A stretch of 64,000 nucleotides of DNA. Source: Sphingobium sp. AS12 (lineage in GTDB: Bacteria; Pseudomonadota; Alphaproteobacteria; Sphingomonadales; Sphingomonadaceae). The stretch covers positions 1 through 64,000 of the forward strand of contig NZ_JAHRGM010000002.1 in assembly GCF_019097845.1 (NCBI RefSeq), written 5' to 3'. Shown piece after piece: positions 15,386 to 23,511 of this stretch (the stretch's first letter is position 1; the number at the start of each line of letters is the position of its first letter). Under the pieces are notes generated by a model. The model was not told the DNA's origin and did no database searches. It saw nothing but the letters and a program-made list of their open reading frames with translations. The position numbers and the translations under genes were made by a program.

Positions 15386-15984
15386 GCCGCAACCTCCAAT
15401 GCGCCGACATAGGTGCCGGTCCAAGTGAGACGTTCGCGCATGTCCGGCGTCACGTCGATGCGGAACGCGCCGATTGTTCCGCCCTTGATGCGGACCGCAG
15501 GCCCCAGCGGCTCGGCACGCCAGCCCATCGCGAGCACCTCGCGGCGAAAGCCGTCGGGAATGACTCCGGTGATTTCAGAGATCCCGCGCGCCAGCGCAAA
15601 GTCGGCCATTGCCGAGATCAGCGCATTGCGCAGTTCGCGGCGGCGCAATGCGCCGTGCCGGCTCGGGAGACAGAGCCGCGTACTTTCCCAGATGCGTGGT
15701 CCGACCGGCACGCCGGCGACGCAGAGATGCGCAAAGATGTCACCTAACAGATGAGGCAGCCAGCTCGGCAGCATGCGCAGCGACGCCTCGTGGCGGCCGT
15801 CCGTTCCGATCGCGATAATATATATCGCATTCGGACCATCGAACTGGTCGACCTCGAAGCGGCCGTCGACGACCGGCACGTCCCAGGCGAAGAAATCTAC
15901 GAACTGCGACTTGCGGTCCATGAACATGGTTTCGAGCGCGAGGGTGTGGGCGCTCTCAGGGTAGTTTTCGATCGTGAGGATCAT
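15382..15984 (-). CDS. traI: LuxI-family acyl-homoserine lactone synthase (TraI-like)
   Basis: A 200-residue autoinducer synthase. The conserved LuxI residues are present: Arg24, Phe28 and Trp34 (MDRKSQFVDFFAWDV), Asp46 and Asp49 (FEVDQFDG), Arg70 (ASLRML), and Glu/Arg in IWESTRLCLP. It makes an acyl-HSL from SAM and an acyl donor. It lies 70 bp downstream of luxR on the same strand and is the first gene of luxI-phyH-fseA. A 27-nt dyad in the leader overlaps its ribosome-binding site. Confidence 0.93.
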   Translation of the reverse strand: MILTIENYPESAHTLALETMFMDRKSQFVDFFAWDVPVVDGRFEVDQFDGPNAIYIIAIGTDGRHEASLRMLPSWLPHLLGDIFAHLCVAGVPVGPRIWESTRLCLPSRHGALRRRELRNALISAMADFALARGISEITGVIPDGFRREVLAMGWRAEPLGPAVRIKGGTIGAFRIDVTPDMRERLTWTGTYVGALEVAA

Positions 15985-15990
15985 GTGCTG

Positions 15991-16017
15991 CTCCCATGGC
16001 TAGATGCGCCATGGGAG
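15991..16017 (-). promoter_or_regulatory. Dyad overlapping the luxI ribosome-binding site
   Basis: Perfect 10-bp arms CTCCCATGGC (15991-16000) and GCCATGGGAG (16008-16017) are separated by 7 nt. In the luxI mRNA the 3' arm contains GGGAG, the likely Shine-Dalgarno sequence 6 nt before the ATG. A hairpin would hide it. It may equally be a lux-box-like operator. Confidence 0.6.
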
Positions 16018-16054
16018 GAAGCAGTTTGCCGCGTTCAGGATCAGAGCCCGGAAA

Positions 16055-16831
16055 TCACGGTAGCTGGTAGATCTCGTCGACACCGATCTCGCCGGCGAGG
16101 ACGGCGGCCACCCGCAATTCCTTGACCGACCGCACCCCATAGGCACGGCACGCGTCGCGGAAATAGCTCTCGACGGTGCGCTCGGTGAGGCCGAGCTTGT
16201 GGGCGACCGTCTTGTTCCGAAACCCGCGACCGGACAAGACGACGCAATCGCGCTGGCCCGGCTTGAGCCGCGGCGGCGGCGCGATGGCCGCAGGCGAGCC
16301 GGAGAGTTGCCGGGCGCGCGCGAATGCGAACAGGCCGAAGGTCTGCGCCGGGCCAACCGCCAGTTCTGCGCGTCGGGTGCTGGTGAAGCCGGCGAAGGTG
16401 CACGAGCCGAAGCAATGGCCGAGTTTCGCACAGGGCACGGTGACTCCTTCGACCAGATTCTCGCGCCGGCCGAGCTCGATCGAAACCCGGTCGGCATTGT
16501 CCAGCGCCATGCGCGCGAAGAGTTCGGTCCAGGTCGCGGCGGTCTCGATTAGCAGCGAACCCCGCATGACAACGTCGCGGCGATAGCGGCAGCGGTCTAT
16601 GATGCGACGTGATGCACCCTCGGGATAGTGACGGATATCGACCATCCCGGGCCGCCACTCCCTCAGGTCCTCATGGGTGACGAGCGCGAACCATGGCGCG
16701 CCGATGTACGCGCCGAAATCGCCGGCCAGCGCGCGCATCGCGGAAAAGTCGGCAATCGCGCGGATCGCCTGAACAATATCGTGCGAAATTTCGCACGCAC
16801 CTTCTCGCCACAGCTCAATCTCCAGAGCCAC
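16055..16831 (-). CDS. traR: LuxR-family quorum-sensing regulator (TraR-like)
   Basis: A 258-residue regulator with an N-terminal autoinducer-binding domain (ADFSAMRALAGDFGAYIG through LGHCFGSCTFAGF) and a C-terminal LuxR HTH (GRGFRNKTVAHKLGLTERTVESYFRDACRAYGVRS, about residues 200-240). It should bind the AHL from the adjacent luxI and activate the luxI-phyH-fseA operon. The GTG start at 16831 is favoured by AGGAGGT 8 nt upstream. Codons 12-17 contain a perfect 18-bp palindrome. A bipartite promoter-like motif faces it 84 bp upstream. Confidence 0.9.
   Translation of the reverse strand: MALEIELWREGACEISHDIVQAIRAIADFSAMRALAGDFGAYIGAPWFALVTHEDLREWRPGMVDIRHYPEGASRRIIDRCRYRRDVVMRGSLLIETAATWTELFARMALDNADRVSIELGRRENLVEGVTVPCAKLGHCFGSCTFAGFTSTRRAELAVGPAQTFGLFAFARARQLSGSPAAIAPPPRLKPGQRDCVVLSGRGFRNKTVAHKLGLTERTVESYFRDACRAYGVRSVKELRVAAVLAGEIGVDEIYQLP
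16780..16797. promoter_or_regulatory. 18-bp perfect palindrome inside the start of luxR
   Basis: CGTGCGAAATTTCGCACG is its own reverse complement and falls in codons 12-17 of luxR. Its size and symmetry suit a lux-box or another dimeric repressor site, and its position downstream of the start would suit roadblock repression. Coding constraint alone is unlikely to give this symmetry. Confidence 0.5.
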
Positions 16832-16914
16832 GTTTCGACCTCCTGCCGCGGCTCGTCCGCGATCCCGGATCCCCTTCGCCGGTCCGTTGATGCCATCTCC
16901 CCGCTCGCGACCAT

Positions 16915-16944
16915 GACAAAGCGAGCGCCGCCAATGGGTAACGC
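16915..16944 (-). promoter_or_regulatory. Candidate ECF promoter toward luxR
   Basis: On the minus strand GCGTTACCC (16944-16936), 17 nt, TGTC (16918-16915). The downstream element lies 84 bp before the luxR GTG. Confidence 0.5.
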
Positions 16945-16984
16945 CAATGTGGCGCCAGATCGGCGCGACCGATCTCCCGCGACA

Positions 16985-17013
16985 GCGTTACCCATTCCGG
17001 CCGGCCGCTTGTC
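16985..17013 (+). promoter_or_regulatory. Candidate ECF promoter, distal copy upstream of sigma gene
   Basis: GCGTTACCC (16985-16993), 16 nt, TGTC (17010-17013). It is a mirror image of the copy facing luxR. Confidence 0.5.
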
Positions 17014-17086
17014 CAAGACCGCACTCGCGAGGATCGCGGACCTCAAATCCGGTGCTCGCGAAAAAAATGGGAGGCAGGCAAAATTC

Positions 17087-17116
17087 GCGTTACCAATTGT
17101 CGGGTGGGAAACTGTC
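17087..17116 (+). promoter_or_regulatory. Candidate ECF promoter, proximal copy upstream of sigma gene
   Basis: GCGTTACCA (17087-17095), 17 nt, TGTC (17113-17116). It lies 43 bp before the sigma start codon, the normal distance for autoregulation. Confidence 0.6.
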
Positions 17117-17158
17117 TATCCTTCTTCGAACAATTGTAGCGAGGCCGGCCCCGCCTGA

Positions 17159-17737
17159 ATGATCGACGATGACGACCTCAATGCTTGGTTCGTGCGAGAG
17201 GTGCTCCCTCTCGAGCGGGCGTTGTCGTCCTACATTCGCCGGAACTGGAGGGTGCCCGAAGACGTGCTGGAACTGAGGCAGGACATCTACGAAAACGTAC
17301 TGATCGGCGCGCGCCGCACGCGGCCGGCGAACACGCGCGCCTATGTCTACACGGTCGCGCGCAACCATCTGATCAACAATGCCAAGCGCGCAAGGATCGT
17401 ACCGATCGAGGCGATCGCAGATCTCGACAGCGTAAATCAGGACATCGACTTCGCGATGTTCGAAGCCGAACGGACTCTGACCGCGCGCGATGAACTGCGG
17501 CGCGCGAAGGAGGGCATCGACAAGCTTCCGCCCAAGTGCCGCGAGGTGATCCTCCTGCAAAAGGTCGATGGCCTGACCGATCGCGAGGCCGCTGAATCGC
17601 TGGGCGTCTCGATCGAGACGGTGCGGCGGCAGATCAAGCTCGGCATGAAGGCGCTGTTCGATCACATGGCGGGCGGCACGGGCCGGATCGTCCGCAAGAA
17701 TTATCGCCGTCGCAGCGACCACGAGGTGCTGCCATGA
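17159..17737 (+). CDS. FecI-type ECF sigma factor
   Basis: A 192-residue sigma-70-family ECF factor. Region 2 (about 20-90) has LSSYIRRNWRVPEDVLELRQDIYENV and the promoter-melting segment NTRAYVYTVARNHLINNAKR. Region 4 (about 115-165) has LPPKCREVILLQKVDGLTDREAAESLGVSIETVRRQI. FecI-type factors are released by a FecR protein when a TonB receptor senses its ligand. The stop overlaps the fecR start (ATGA). Two copies of a bipartite motif upstream suggest autoregulation. Confidence 0.93.
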   Translation: MIDDDDLNAWFVREVLPLERALSSYIRRNWRVPEDVLELRQDIYENVLIGARRTRPANTRAYVYTVARNHLINNAKRARIVPIEAIADLDSVNQDIDFAMFEAERTLTARDELRRAKEGIDKLPPKCREVILLQKVDGLTDREAAESLGVSIETVRRQIKLGMKALFDHMAGGTGRIVRKNYRRRSDHEVLP

Positions 17738-18708
17738 AGCGGCAGGAAGCAATCGAGGACCAGGCGCTGGACTGGCTGATCCGACGCAACGGCGAAGGCT
17801 GGACCGAGGACGAGCAGGCCGAACTGGACCTTTGGCTCGAGGAATCCATGGCGCACAAGGCCGCGTTCTGGCGCGCCGATCATCTGTGGCAGCAGGCGGA
17901 TCGCATCGGATCGCTCGGTATCGACACCCATGCGGAGCCGGAGGAGGCAAAATCGCAGCGCAAATGGTGGCCCGCGGCCATCGCTGCCAGCATCGTCGCC
18001 GCGGTCGGCATTGGGGGCATGTCGCTCGGCCCTCGGTTTTTCGAACAGCCGGCCATTGAGAGGCAGCAGGCCCGCTTCGACACACCGGTCGGCGGCCGCC
18101 GTATCGTGCCGCTGACCGACGGCAGCAAGGTCGAGCTGAACACCCAGACGGTGATGCGCGCGGTGGTTAACGAGACGAAACGCGAGGTCTGGTTGGATTC
18201 GGGCGAGGCCTTCTTCGAAGTGGCTCACCGCGAAGGCGAGCCGTTCGTGGTCCATGCCGGCCGCCAGACGATCACGGTGCTCGGCACCAAATTCTCGGTC
18301 CGCCGCGACAAGGACCGCGTGACGGTCAATGTGCTCGAAGGCCGAGTGCGGGTCGAGGACGGCGCCGGGACTATGGCCCATGCCGCGCTCATAACGGCGG
18401 GCGACACCGCGATCTCGCGCGGGGCGTCCACCCTGATCGCAGCCAAGTCCGAGGAGCGCGTCGAGAGTGCGCTTGCGTGGCGGGACGGCATGTTGAGCTT
18501 CGACCAAGCGCCACTCACCGAAGTGGTTGCCGAGTTCAACCGCTACAATCGCATGCAACTTGTCGTCACCGATCCGGCGACGGGTCGTATCCCGATCGGC
18601 GGCTCGTTCCAGGCCTCCGGCGTGGAGTCATTCACGCGCTTGCTGCGCGACGCCTATGGCCTCAAGATCGAACGCGACGACACCAGTGTGAAAATTTCAA
18701 GTCAGTAG
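17734..18708 (+). CDS. FecR-type anti-sigma/regulator
   Basis: A 324-residue FecR-family protein: an N-terminal cytoplasmic DUF4880 part (ALDWLIRRNGEGWTEDEQAELDLWLEES), one transmembrane helix around residues 78-98 (PAAIAASIVAAVGIGGMSLG), the periplasmic FecR domain (RIVPLTDGSKVELN, GEAFFEVAHREGEPFVVHAG, ITVLGTKFSVR) and a C-terminal STN-like part (FNRYNRMQLVVTD). It relays the ligand-bound state of the TonB receptor to the sigma factor. It is translationally coupled to the sigma gene. Confidence 0.93.
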   Translation: MKRQEAIEDQALDWLIRRNGEGWTEDEQAELDLWLEESMAHKAAFWRADHLWQQADRIGSLGIDTHAEPEEAKSQRKWWPAAIAASIVAAVGIGGMSLGPRFFEQPAIERQQARFDTPVGGRRIVPLTDGSKVELNTQTVMRAVVNETKREVWLDSGEAFFEVAHREGEPFVVHAGRQTITVLGTKFSVRRDKDRVTVNVLEGRVRVEDGAGTMAHAALITAGDTAISRGASTLIAAKSEERVESALAWRDGMLSFDQAPLTEVVAEFNRYNRMQLVVTDPATGRIPIGGSFQASGVESFTRLLRDAYGLKIERDDTSVKISSQ

Positions 18709-18736
18709 CGTTACCAAAAGCCGTTGCCCAATTGTC
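18708..18736 (+). promoter_or_regulatory. Candidate ECF promoter upstream of TonB receptor
   Basis: GCGTTACCA (18708-18716), 16 nt, TGTC (18733-18736), starting at the end of the fecR gene. The downstream element is 45 bp before the receptor start. It matches the copies upstream of the sigma gene. Confidence 0.6.
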
Positions 18737-18781
18737 GTGCGCTTCCAATGGGGCGGATAATCTGCCCGGAATGGGGGCATA

Positions 18782-21385
18782 ATGATCCGGACACTCGCAG
18801 CGTTACTCGCAACCAGCACCTGCATCGTGGCGCTCGCCACACCAGCGGCCGCGCAGACGCGCGAATACAATATTCCTGCCGGATCATTGAAGTCCGCCCT
18901 CGACGCCTATGTGCGCCAGTCGGGGCAGCAGGTCGTCTATCGCTCTGACGAGGTCCGCTCAGCGCACTCGCCCGGCGCTCGCGGAGCCCTCTCCGCCGAG
19001 GCAGCTCTCGCAAATCTGCTCACCGGCAGCGGCTTCACCACCCGCGTCGATGGCAAACTCGTGGCAATTGTACGGGGGGGAAACGGAAGCATAGCAGCTG
19101 GTAATGGTCCGGGGGAAGGCGGACTTCCTTCGTCAAATGAGGACGTGATCACCGTAACGGGAACTCGCATCCGCGGCGTCACCGTGGCATCACCCATAAT
19201 TTCGGTAACAAGAGACGAGATGGCCAATGCAGGCCAGACGGATGTCGGTCAGGTAGTTCGCTCCATCCCCCAAAGTTTTACCGGCGGGCAAAATCCTGGC
19301 GTAGTATCGGGGACCCCGGGTATTCAGAATCAGAATTTCAATGCTTCCTCAACAATCAATCTTCGCGGGTTAGGCGCCGATGCGACTCTTACGCTCATCA
19401 ATGGTCATAGGGTCGCCTATGACGGCGCGTCGCAGGCAGTCGATATTTCTGCGATACCTCTTGCCGCCGTTGATAGGCTTGAAGTTATCACCGACGGGGC
19501 GTCTGCGATATACGGATCCGATGCGGTGGCGGGCGTGGCGAATGTCATTTTGCGAAAAGACTTTGAGGGTCTGGCTGCTGAAGCCCGCATAGGAGCCGCG
19601 ACCGAGGGTGGCTATTTTCAGCAACAATATAGCCTTGTCGGCGGCGCGCGTTGGAGCAGCGGCGGGTTCATGGCTGCCTATAACTATGTTCGCGATACCG
19701 ATATTTCGGCAGGCCAAAGAGACATAACCAGCGCAATCAACGAAACGACTACGCTCTTGCCCTATCAGCGGCAGCACTCCGGAATATTTACAGGACATCA
19801 AGCGCTGTCGCCCAAGCTCGATCTCGTTATCGATGCAACTTATAATTGGCGAGCCAACAACTCAGGCTATGCCGATACCACGACGCAACCGTATCAATAT
19901 GCCGGTTCATTTGCGACGCAAGATACAGAGAGCTTTTCCATCGCCCCAAAGCTCGATTGGAATGTGTCAAAGGACTGGCGGTTATCCCTACAAGGGCTTT
20001 ATGGAGACAACCGGTCGGACTTTAACTCATTCCTGTACGCCAATGGCGCCGCCTATCTGCAACTGCCAGGCTACTACAAGAATGAGACGAGGCTCGTCGA
20101 GCTGAATGCAGAAGGCTCGCTCATCCGACTTCCTGCGGGCACTGCTCGAATTGCGATGGGTGGGGGATATCGACGGGTTGGTTTACACGGCTATGGTCGA
20201 CAGGAAACGCCGACCTCCTCGCTGTTGTCGGCCGACTATGATCGCTCGCTCAAAAGCAAATATGCATATGCGGAGCTGTTCGTCCCGATCGTTTCGCCCG
20301 CACTGGCCGTTGCAGCCGTATCACGCCTGGAAGCGACTGCTGCCGTACGATATGAGGATTATGGATCACAAGGGGCTCTGGCCACCCCGAAGCTGGGGCT
20401 GATTTATGCTCCCGTCAGCGAACTCACCCTCCGCGGAACCTGGGGCAAATCTTTCAAGACGCCGACGCTCTACCAGCTTTACACGGGCTATCGGGCTTCC
20501 CTGCTCTCAGCATCAATGGTGGGGACGACGAATGCGCCGCCAGGCTCGACGGTTCTCCTTGCCACGGGTGGGAATCCGGACCTCAAAGCTGAAAAGGCAA
20601 CAAACTGGACGATTGGCGCCGAATTCAAACCTAGATGGCTGCCGGGGCTGTCGATTGAAGGCAGCTATTTCGATATCCGATATCGAAACAGGATCAACAC
20701 GCCAGGGATCGCGCTGAGCAACATCCTGACGAATCCACTTTTTAGTGACGTCATCACGGGCAATCCTGCAGTGGACCTAGTCTCCTCGCTAGCTGCGGGT
20801 TCGCGCACACCATTGAACAATGTATCAGGTCTTCCGTTCGATCCCTCCAAGGTCATTGCATTTATCGACGGCCGATATCTGAACGTGTCACGCCAGGATA
20901 TTCACGGTGTCGATATCCAACTGCGTTACTCGACGACTCTGGCTAGTGGAGATCGCATCCTAGTCAGCGGATCGACAGCATATTTGTCCAGCAATCAGAA
21001 GCTGCTTGCCCAATCGGATGCAAAGCAATTGGCCGGGGTGCTCTACAATCCACCTCATTGGAGAGCGCGAGGCGGCGGAACATGGAGCCACGGATCGCTC
21101 AATACCTCCCTGTTCGTCAATTATGTCGGATCGGTGATGGACAACAGCGCCACGCCTTTTGTGAAAGTGAGAGGCATGACGACAGCTGATGCTGTTGTCC
21201 GGCTGGCCATACCTTCGGATGTCTCGGCGATTGGAGGTATGACCTTCGGATTTGCGATCAACAACATATGGAATACGAAACCGGCCGTCATTCGGGAAAC
21301 CGACCCACGCCAGCCACCTTATGACTCCACCAACTACTCAGTCATCGGCCGGACGATAAGCTTATCAGTTTCGACGCGGTGGTAG
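18782..21385 (+). CDS. TonB-dependent transducer receptor with STN domain
   Basis: An 867-residue outer-membrane receptor. It has a signal peptide (residues 1-24, ending PAAAQ), an STN signalling domain (about 28-97, YNIPAGSLKSALDAYVRQSG), a TonB-box-like segment DVITVTGTRIRG near 119-130, the plug (NLRGLGADATLTLINGHRV, YGSDAVAGVANVILRKDFEG) and a C-terminal barrel ending SVSTRW. The STN domain marks a receptor that signals through FecR/FecI. The sigma-FecR-receptor-isopeptidase set is the one found beside lasso-peptide clusters of sphingomonads and Asticcacaulis, so the ligand is probably a lasso peptide rather than iron. Confidence 0.9.
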   Translation: MIRTLAALLATSTCIVALATPAAAQTREYNIPAGSLKSALDAYVRQSGQQVVYRSDEVRSAHSPGARGALSAEAALANLLTGSGFTTRVDGKLVAIVRGGNGSIAAGNGPGEGGLPSSNEDVITVTGTRIRGVTVASPIISVTRDEMANAGQTDVGQVVRSIPQSFTGGQNPGVVSGTPGIQNQNFNASSTINLRGLGADATLTLINGHRVAYDGASQAVDISAIPLAAVDRLEVITDGASAIYGSDAVAGVANVILRKDFEGLAAEARIGAATEGGYFQQQYSLVGGARWSSGGFMAAYNYVRDTDISAGQRDITSAINETTTLLPYQRQHSGIFTGHQALSPKLDLVIDATYNWRANNSGYADTTTQPYQYAGSFATQDTESFSIAPKLDWNVSKDWRLSLQGLYGDNRSDFNSFLYANGAAYLQLPGYYKNETRLVELNAEGSLIRLPAGTARIAMGGGYRRVGLHGYGRQETPTSSLLSADYDRSLKSKYAYAELFVPIVSPALAVAAVSRLEATAAVRYEDYGSQGALATPKLGLIYAPVSELTLRGTWGKSFKTPTLYQLYTGYRASLLSASMVGTTNAPPGSTVLLATGGNPDLKAEKATNWTIGAEFKPRWLPGLSIEGSYFDIRYRNRINTPGIALSNILTNPLFSDVITGNPAVDLVSSLAAGSRTPLNNVSGLPFDPSKVIAFIDGRYLNVSRQDIHGVDIQLRYSTTLASGDRILVSGSTAYLSSNQKLLAQSDAKQLAGVLYNPPHWRARGGGTWSHGSLNTSLFVNYVGSVMDNSATPFVKVRGMTTADAVVRLAIPSDVSAIGGMTFGFAINNIWNTKPAVIRETDPRQPPYDSTNYSVIGRTISLSVSTRW

Positions 21386-23511
21386 ACGCGCGCTTGTTCA
21401 TGCTCAAGCGTCTACTACTCGTTGGTTTCGCAGTGGGAACTTCGCTAAATGCCGATGCCCACGCCCGGCAGTTCGCGACGGTTCGTACCGGCATAGAGAT
21501 GACTCTTGTCGGCACGCCATATGATACAGGGTCGGGCCATCCAGCTGTTTTGTCGCCAGATGGTCGCCGCGCGGCTGTAGTGACCTACAGGGGCGACGTC
21601 AGCCAAAACACCCTTCAATATCGAATTCTTCTATTCCAAAGACGACGTGACGGACGATTTGGACGGCCAGCTGTCACAATGGCCCTGTCCTCACAGGAAA
21701 TAGGCAATAAACCGGGTATATCGACGCTTAGATGGAGCCGAGACTCGAGAATCCTTTATACACTCGCCGCTGACGATAAAGGGATCACACAGTTATTCAC
21801 CGTCGATCTGTCCGACGGAAGGCGATCAGCCGTCACTTCATCTAAGTCTGATCTTATCGATTTTGCTACTGACGCCAGTGGAAGGATTCTGGCCTATATA
21901 GAACGTAAGCCAATTGTCTCGGTAACGGGGCAGCGAGGCGTATTCGCCGGGAAGATAATCTCTAGTGAGAATATTTACACGCTCCTGTCCGGTAAGTCAC
22001 AGCCATCAACAGCCCAGGGAATAGGCGGCGGCAATATTGTCAGGCTTGAAATTGATGGTGTCACTGCCGCGATCGACTTGCCTGCTGAAGAATGGCCTGT
22101 GTCGGGAGGGATGTCCGTATCTCCATCAGGCCGATATGTCGTTATTCCGGTCGCAATGACCAGATCAGCCATTCCGGCTTCTTGGTCGGCGCTGCCATTG
22201 CCCGTCCACTGGGACTTTTTTTACGGCCTGCGCGCTTATGATCGCGTTTCCGGTGAGTTGCGCTGGCTCTATGATGGGCCCGTAAACTGGAAAAACCGAA
22301 CGGTAACCTGGTCTCGCGATGAGCAGAGCGCCTTGATAACAGCCTTGCTTGTGTCGCAAGCCGATGGGCAAGTGCCGCAGGAAAGCATGGCGGTCGTCGA
22401 TGTCGCGACGGGGATTAGCGCCTCGAAATTCCCCGGCGATTTTGAAGTCGTCAATCCCGACGCCGCGCTTGAAGATGTCCAGTTGATAGACCCAGCCACT
22501 GATGGACGGCCCTATTCCATGTCGAGACTGGAGGCCGAGTGGGTGATAAAATCCATCCCGTCTCAAGATTGGCAGATAATCCTTTCGCAATCCATGAATC
22601 AGGCTCCATTGCTGATGCAGCAAAAAGAGGGAGCACAGCGTCTCCTTCTCGACCTTAATCCTGAAATGACGCGTGCGCGTTTGAATCATGTCCAACAATA
22701 TCGCTGGAAAAACAGCGCCGGCGTCACTCTAACCTGCGGCCTTTACATGCCTCGGGGGTTCAAAAAAGGCTTCCGCTATCCGTTGATCATCCAGACGCAT
22801 GGATGGACCGACAAGCTCTTCTGGTTCGATGGCCCATCGAGCGCCGGTTTCGCGGCGCAAAGTCTGGCGGATGAAGGATTTCTCGTTGCACAGATTGGAG
22901 GCTTGGAGAATGGGCTCTCTACAACGCGTGAAGGCTCAGCGAGCGCCGACGCGTTCGACACACTGATCGATGCCCTGGTTCGCGAAGGATGGGCCGATGA
23001 CAGCAGATTGGGCATTACGGCCTGGAGTCGGACTGGCTTCGCCGTCCGTTCAGCATTGGCGTTCGGCCGGCACCGTTTCGGCGCGGCCGTGCTTGTTGAT
23101 TCCATGAACTCTGGCTTCCTCGACTACCTATTAAGTTCAGACACCTTGAAAGGCGTGGCAGAGCGCCAGATGGGCGCGGCGCCTTACGGCGCCGGTCTCG
23201 ATGCATGGCGCATATCCTCACCAATGTTCAATTTCGACCGTATCACCGCGCCTGTCCGACTCGTAAAGCTTGGCCCCCAATTATTGGAGCAATGGGAGGA
23301 CTGGGCATCAGCACGCCATTTGGGCAATCCTATAGATTTCGTCTGGTTGCCCGAGGCAAACCATTGGCCCATCCTTCCTCTGGAGCGCTTGGAGATTCAG
23401 CAAGGCGCGGTCGACTGGTATAAATTCTGGCTTTTAGACAGTCTGGATCCTACTGACGATAAAAAGGCGCAATATATCCGTTGGCAAGCGCTCAAGCAGG
23501 TCGGCAGATGA
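21379..23511 (+). CDS. S9-family lasso-peptide isopeptidase (AtxE2-like)
   Basis: A 710-residue periplasmic prolyl-oligopeptidase-like protein: a signal peptide (after MLKRLLLVGFAVGTSLNADAHA), a beta-propeller (about 40-430) and an alpha/beta-hydrolase domain. The nucleophile is Ser550 in GITAWSRTGF and the histidine is His662 in EANHWPIL. An acidic partner is probably among Glu637, Glu640 and Asp641. The SRTG nucleophile context and KLFWFDGP segment resemble the AtxE2 isopeptidase family, which opens the macrolactam ring of lasso peptides. It overlaps the receptor stop by 7 bp. The likely true start is MLKRLLL at about 21400. No lasso precursor or synthetase is nearby. Confidence 0.75.
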   Translation: MVDARLFMLKRLLLVGFAVGTSLNADAHARQFATVRTGIEMTLVGTPYDTGSGHPAVLSPDGRRAAVVTYRGDVSQNTLQYRILLFQRRRDGRFGRPAVTMALSSQEIGNKPGISTLRWSRDSRILYTLAADDKGITQLFTVDLSDGRRSAVTSSKSDLIDFATDASGRILAYIERKPIVSVTGQRGVFAGKIISSENIYTLLSGKSQPSTAQGIGGGNIVRLEIDGVTAAIDLPAEEWPVSGGMSVSPSGRYVVIPVAMTRSAIPASWSALPLPVHWDFFYGLRAYDRVSGELRWLYDGPVNWKNRTVTWSRDEQSALITALLVSQADGQVPQESMAVVDVATGISASKFPGDFEVVNPDAALEDVQLIDPATDGRPYSMSRLEAEWVIKSIPSQDWQIILSQSMNQAPLLMQQKEGAQRLLLDLNPEMTRARLNHVQQYRWKNSAGVTLTCGLYMPRGFKKGFRYPLIIQTHGWTDKLFWFDGPSSAGFAAQSLADEGFLVAQIGGLENGLSTTREGSASADAFDTLIDALVREGWADDSRLGITAWSRTGFAVRSALAFGRHRFGAAVLVDSMNSGFLDYLLSSDTLKGVAERQMGAAPYGAGLDAWRISSPMFNFDRITAPVRLVKLGPQLLEQWEDWASARHLGNPIDFVWLPEANHWPILPLERLEIQQGAVDWYKFWLLDSLDPTDDKKAQYIRWQALKQVGR

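Larger units (their letters stand above)
16832..17158. other. Divergent promoter region between luxR and ECF sigma gene
   Basis: 327 bp without a gene. It carries three copies of the GCGTTACC...TGTC motif, one facing luxR and two facing the sigma gene. A perfect 12-bp inverted repeat (AATGGGTAACGC at 16933-16944 and GCGTTACCCATT at 16985-16996) is formed by two of them. Confidence 0.75.

Noticed and set aside
17090..18558. Long minus-strand frames across the sigma and fecR genes
   Set aside because: The plus strand encodes well-supported sigma and FecR proteins in coupled frames.
18782..21385. Iron-siderophore receptor of the FecA type
   Set aside because: The domain set would fit, but no siderophore or iron genes are near and the overlapping S9 isopeptidase gene points to a peptide ligand.
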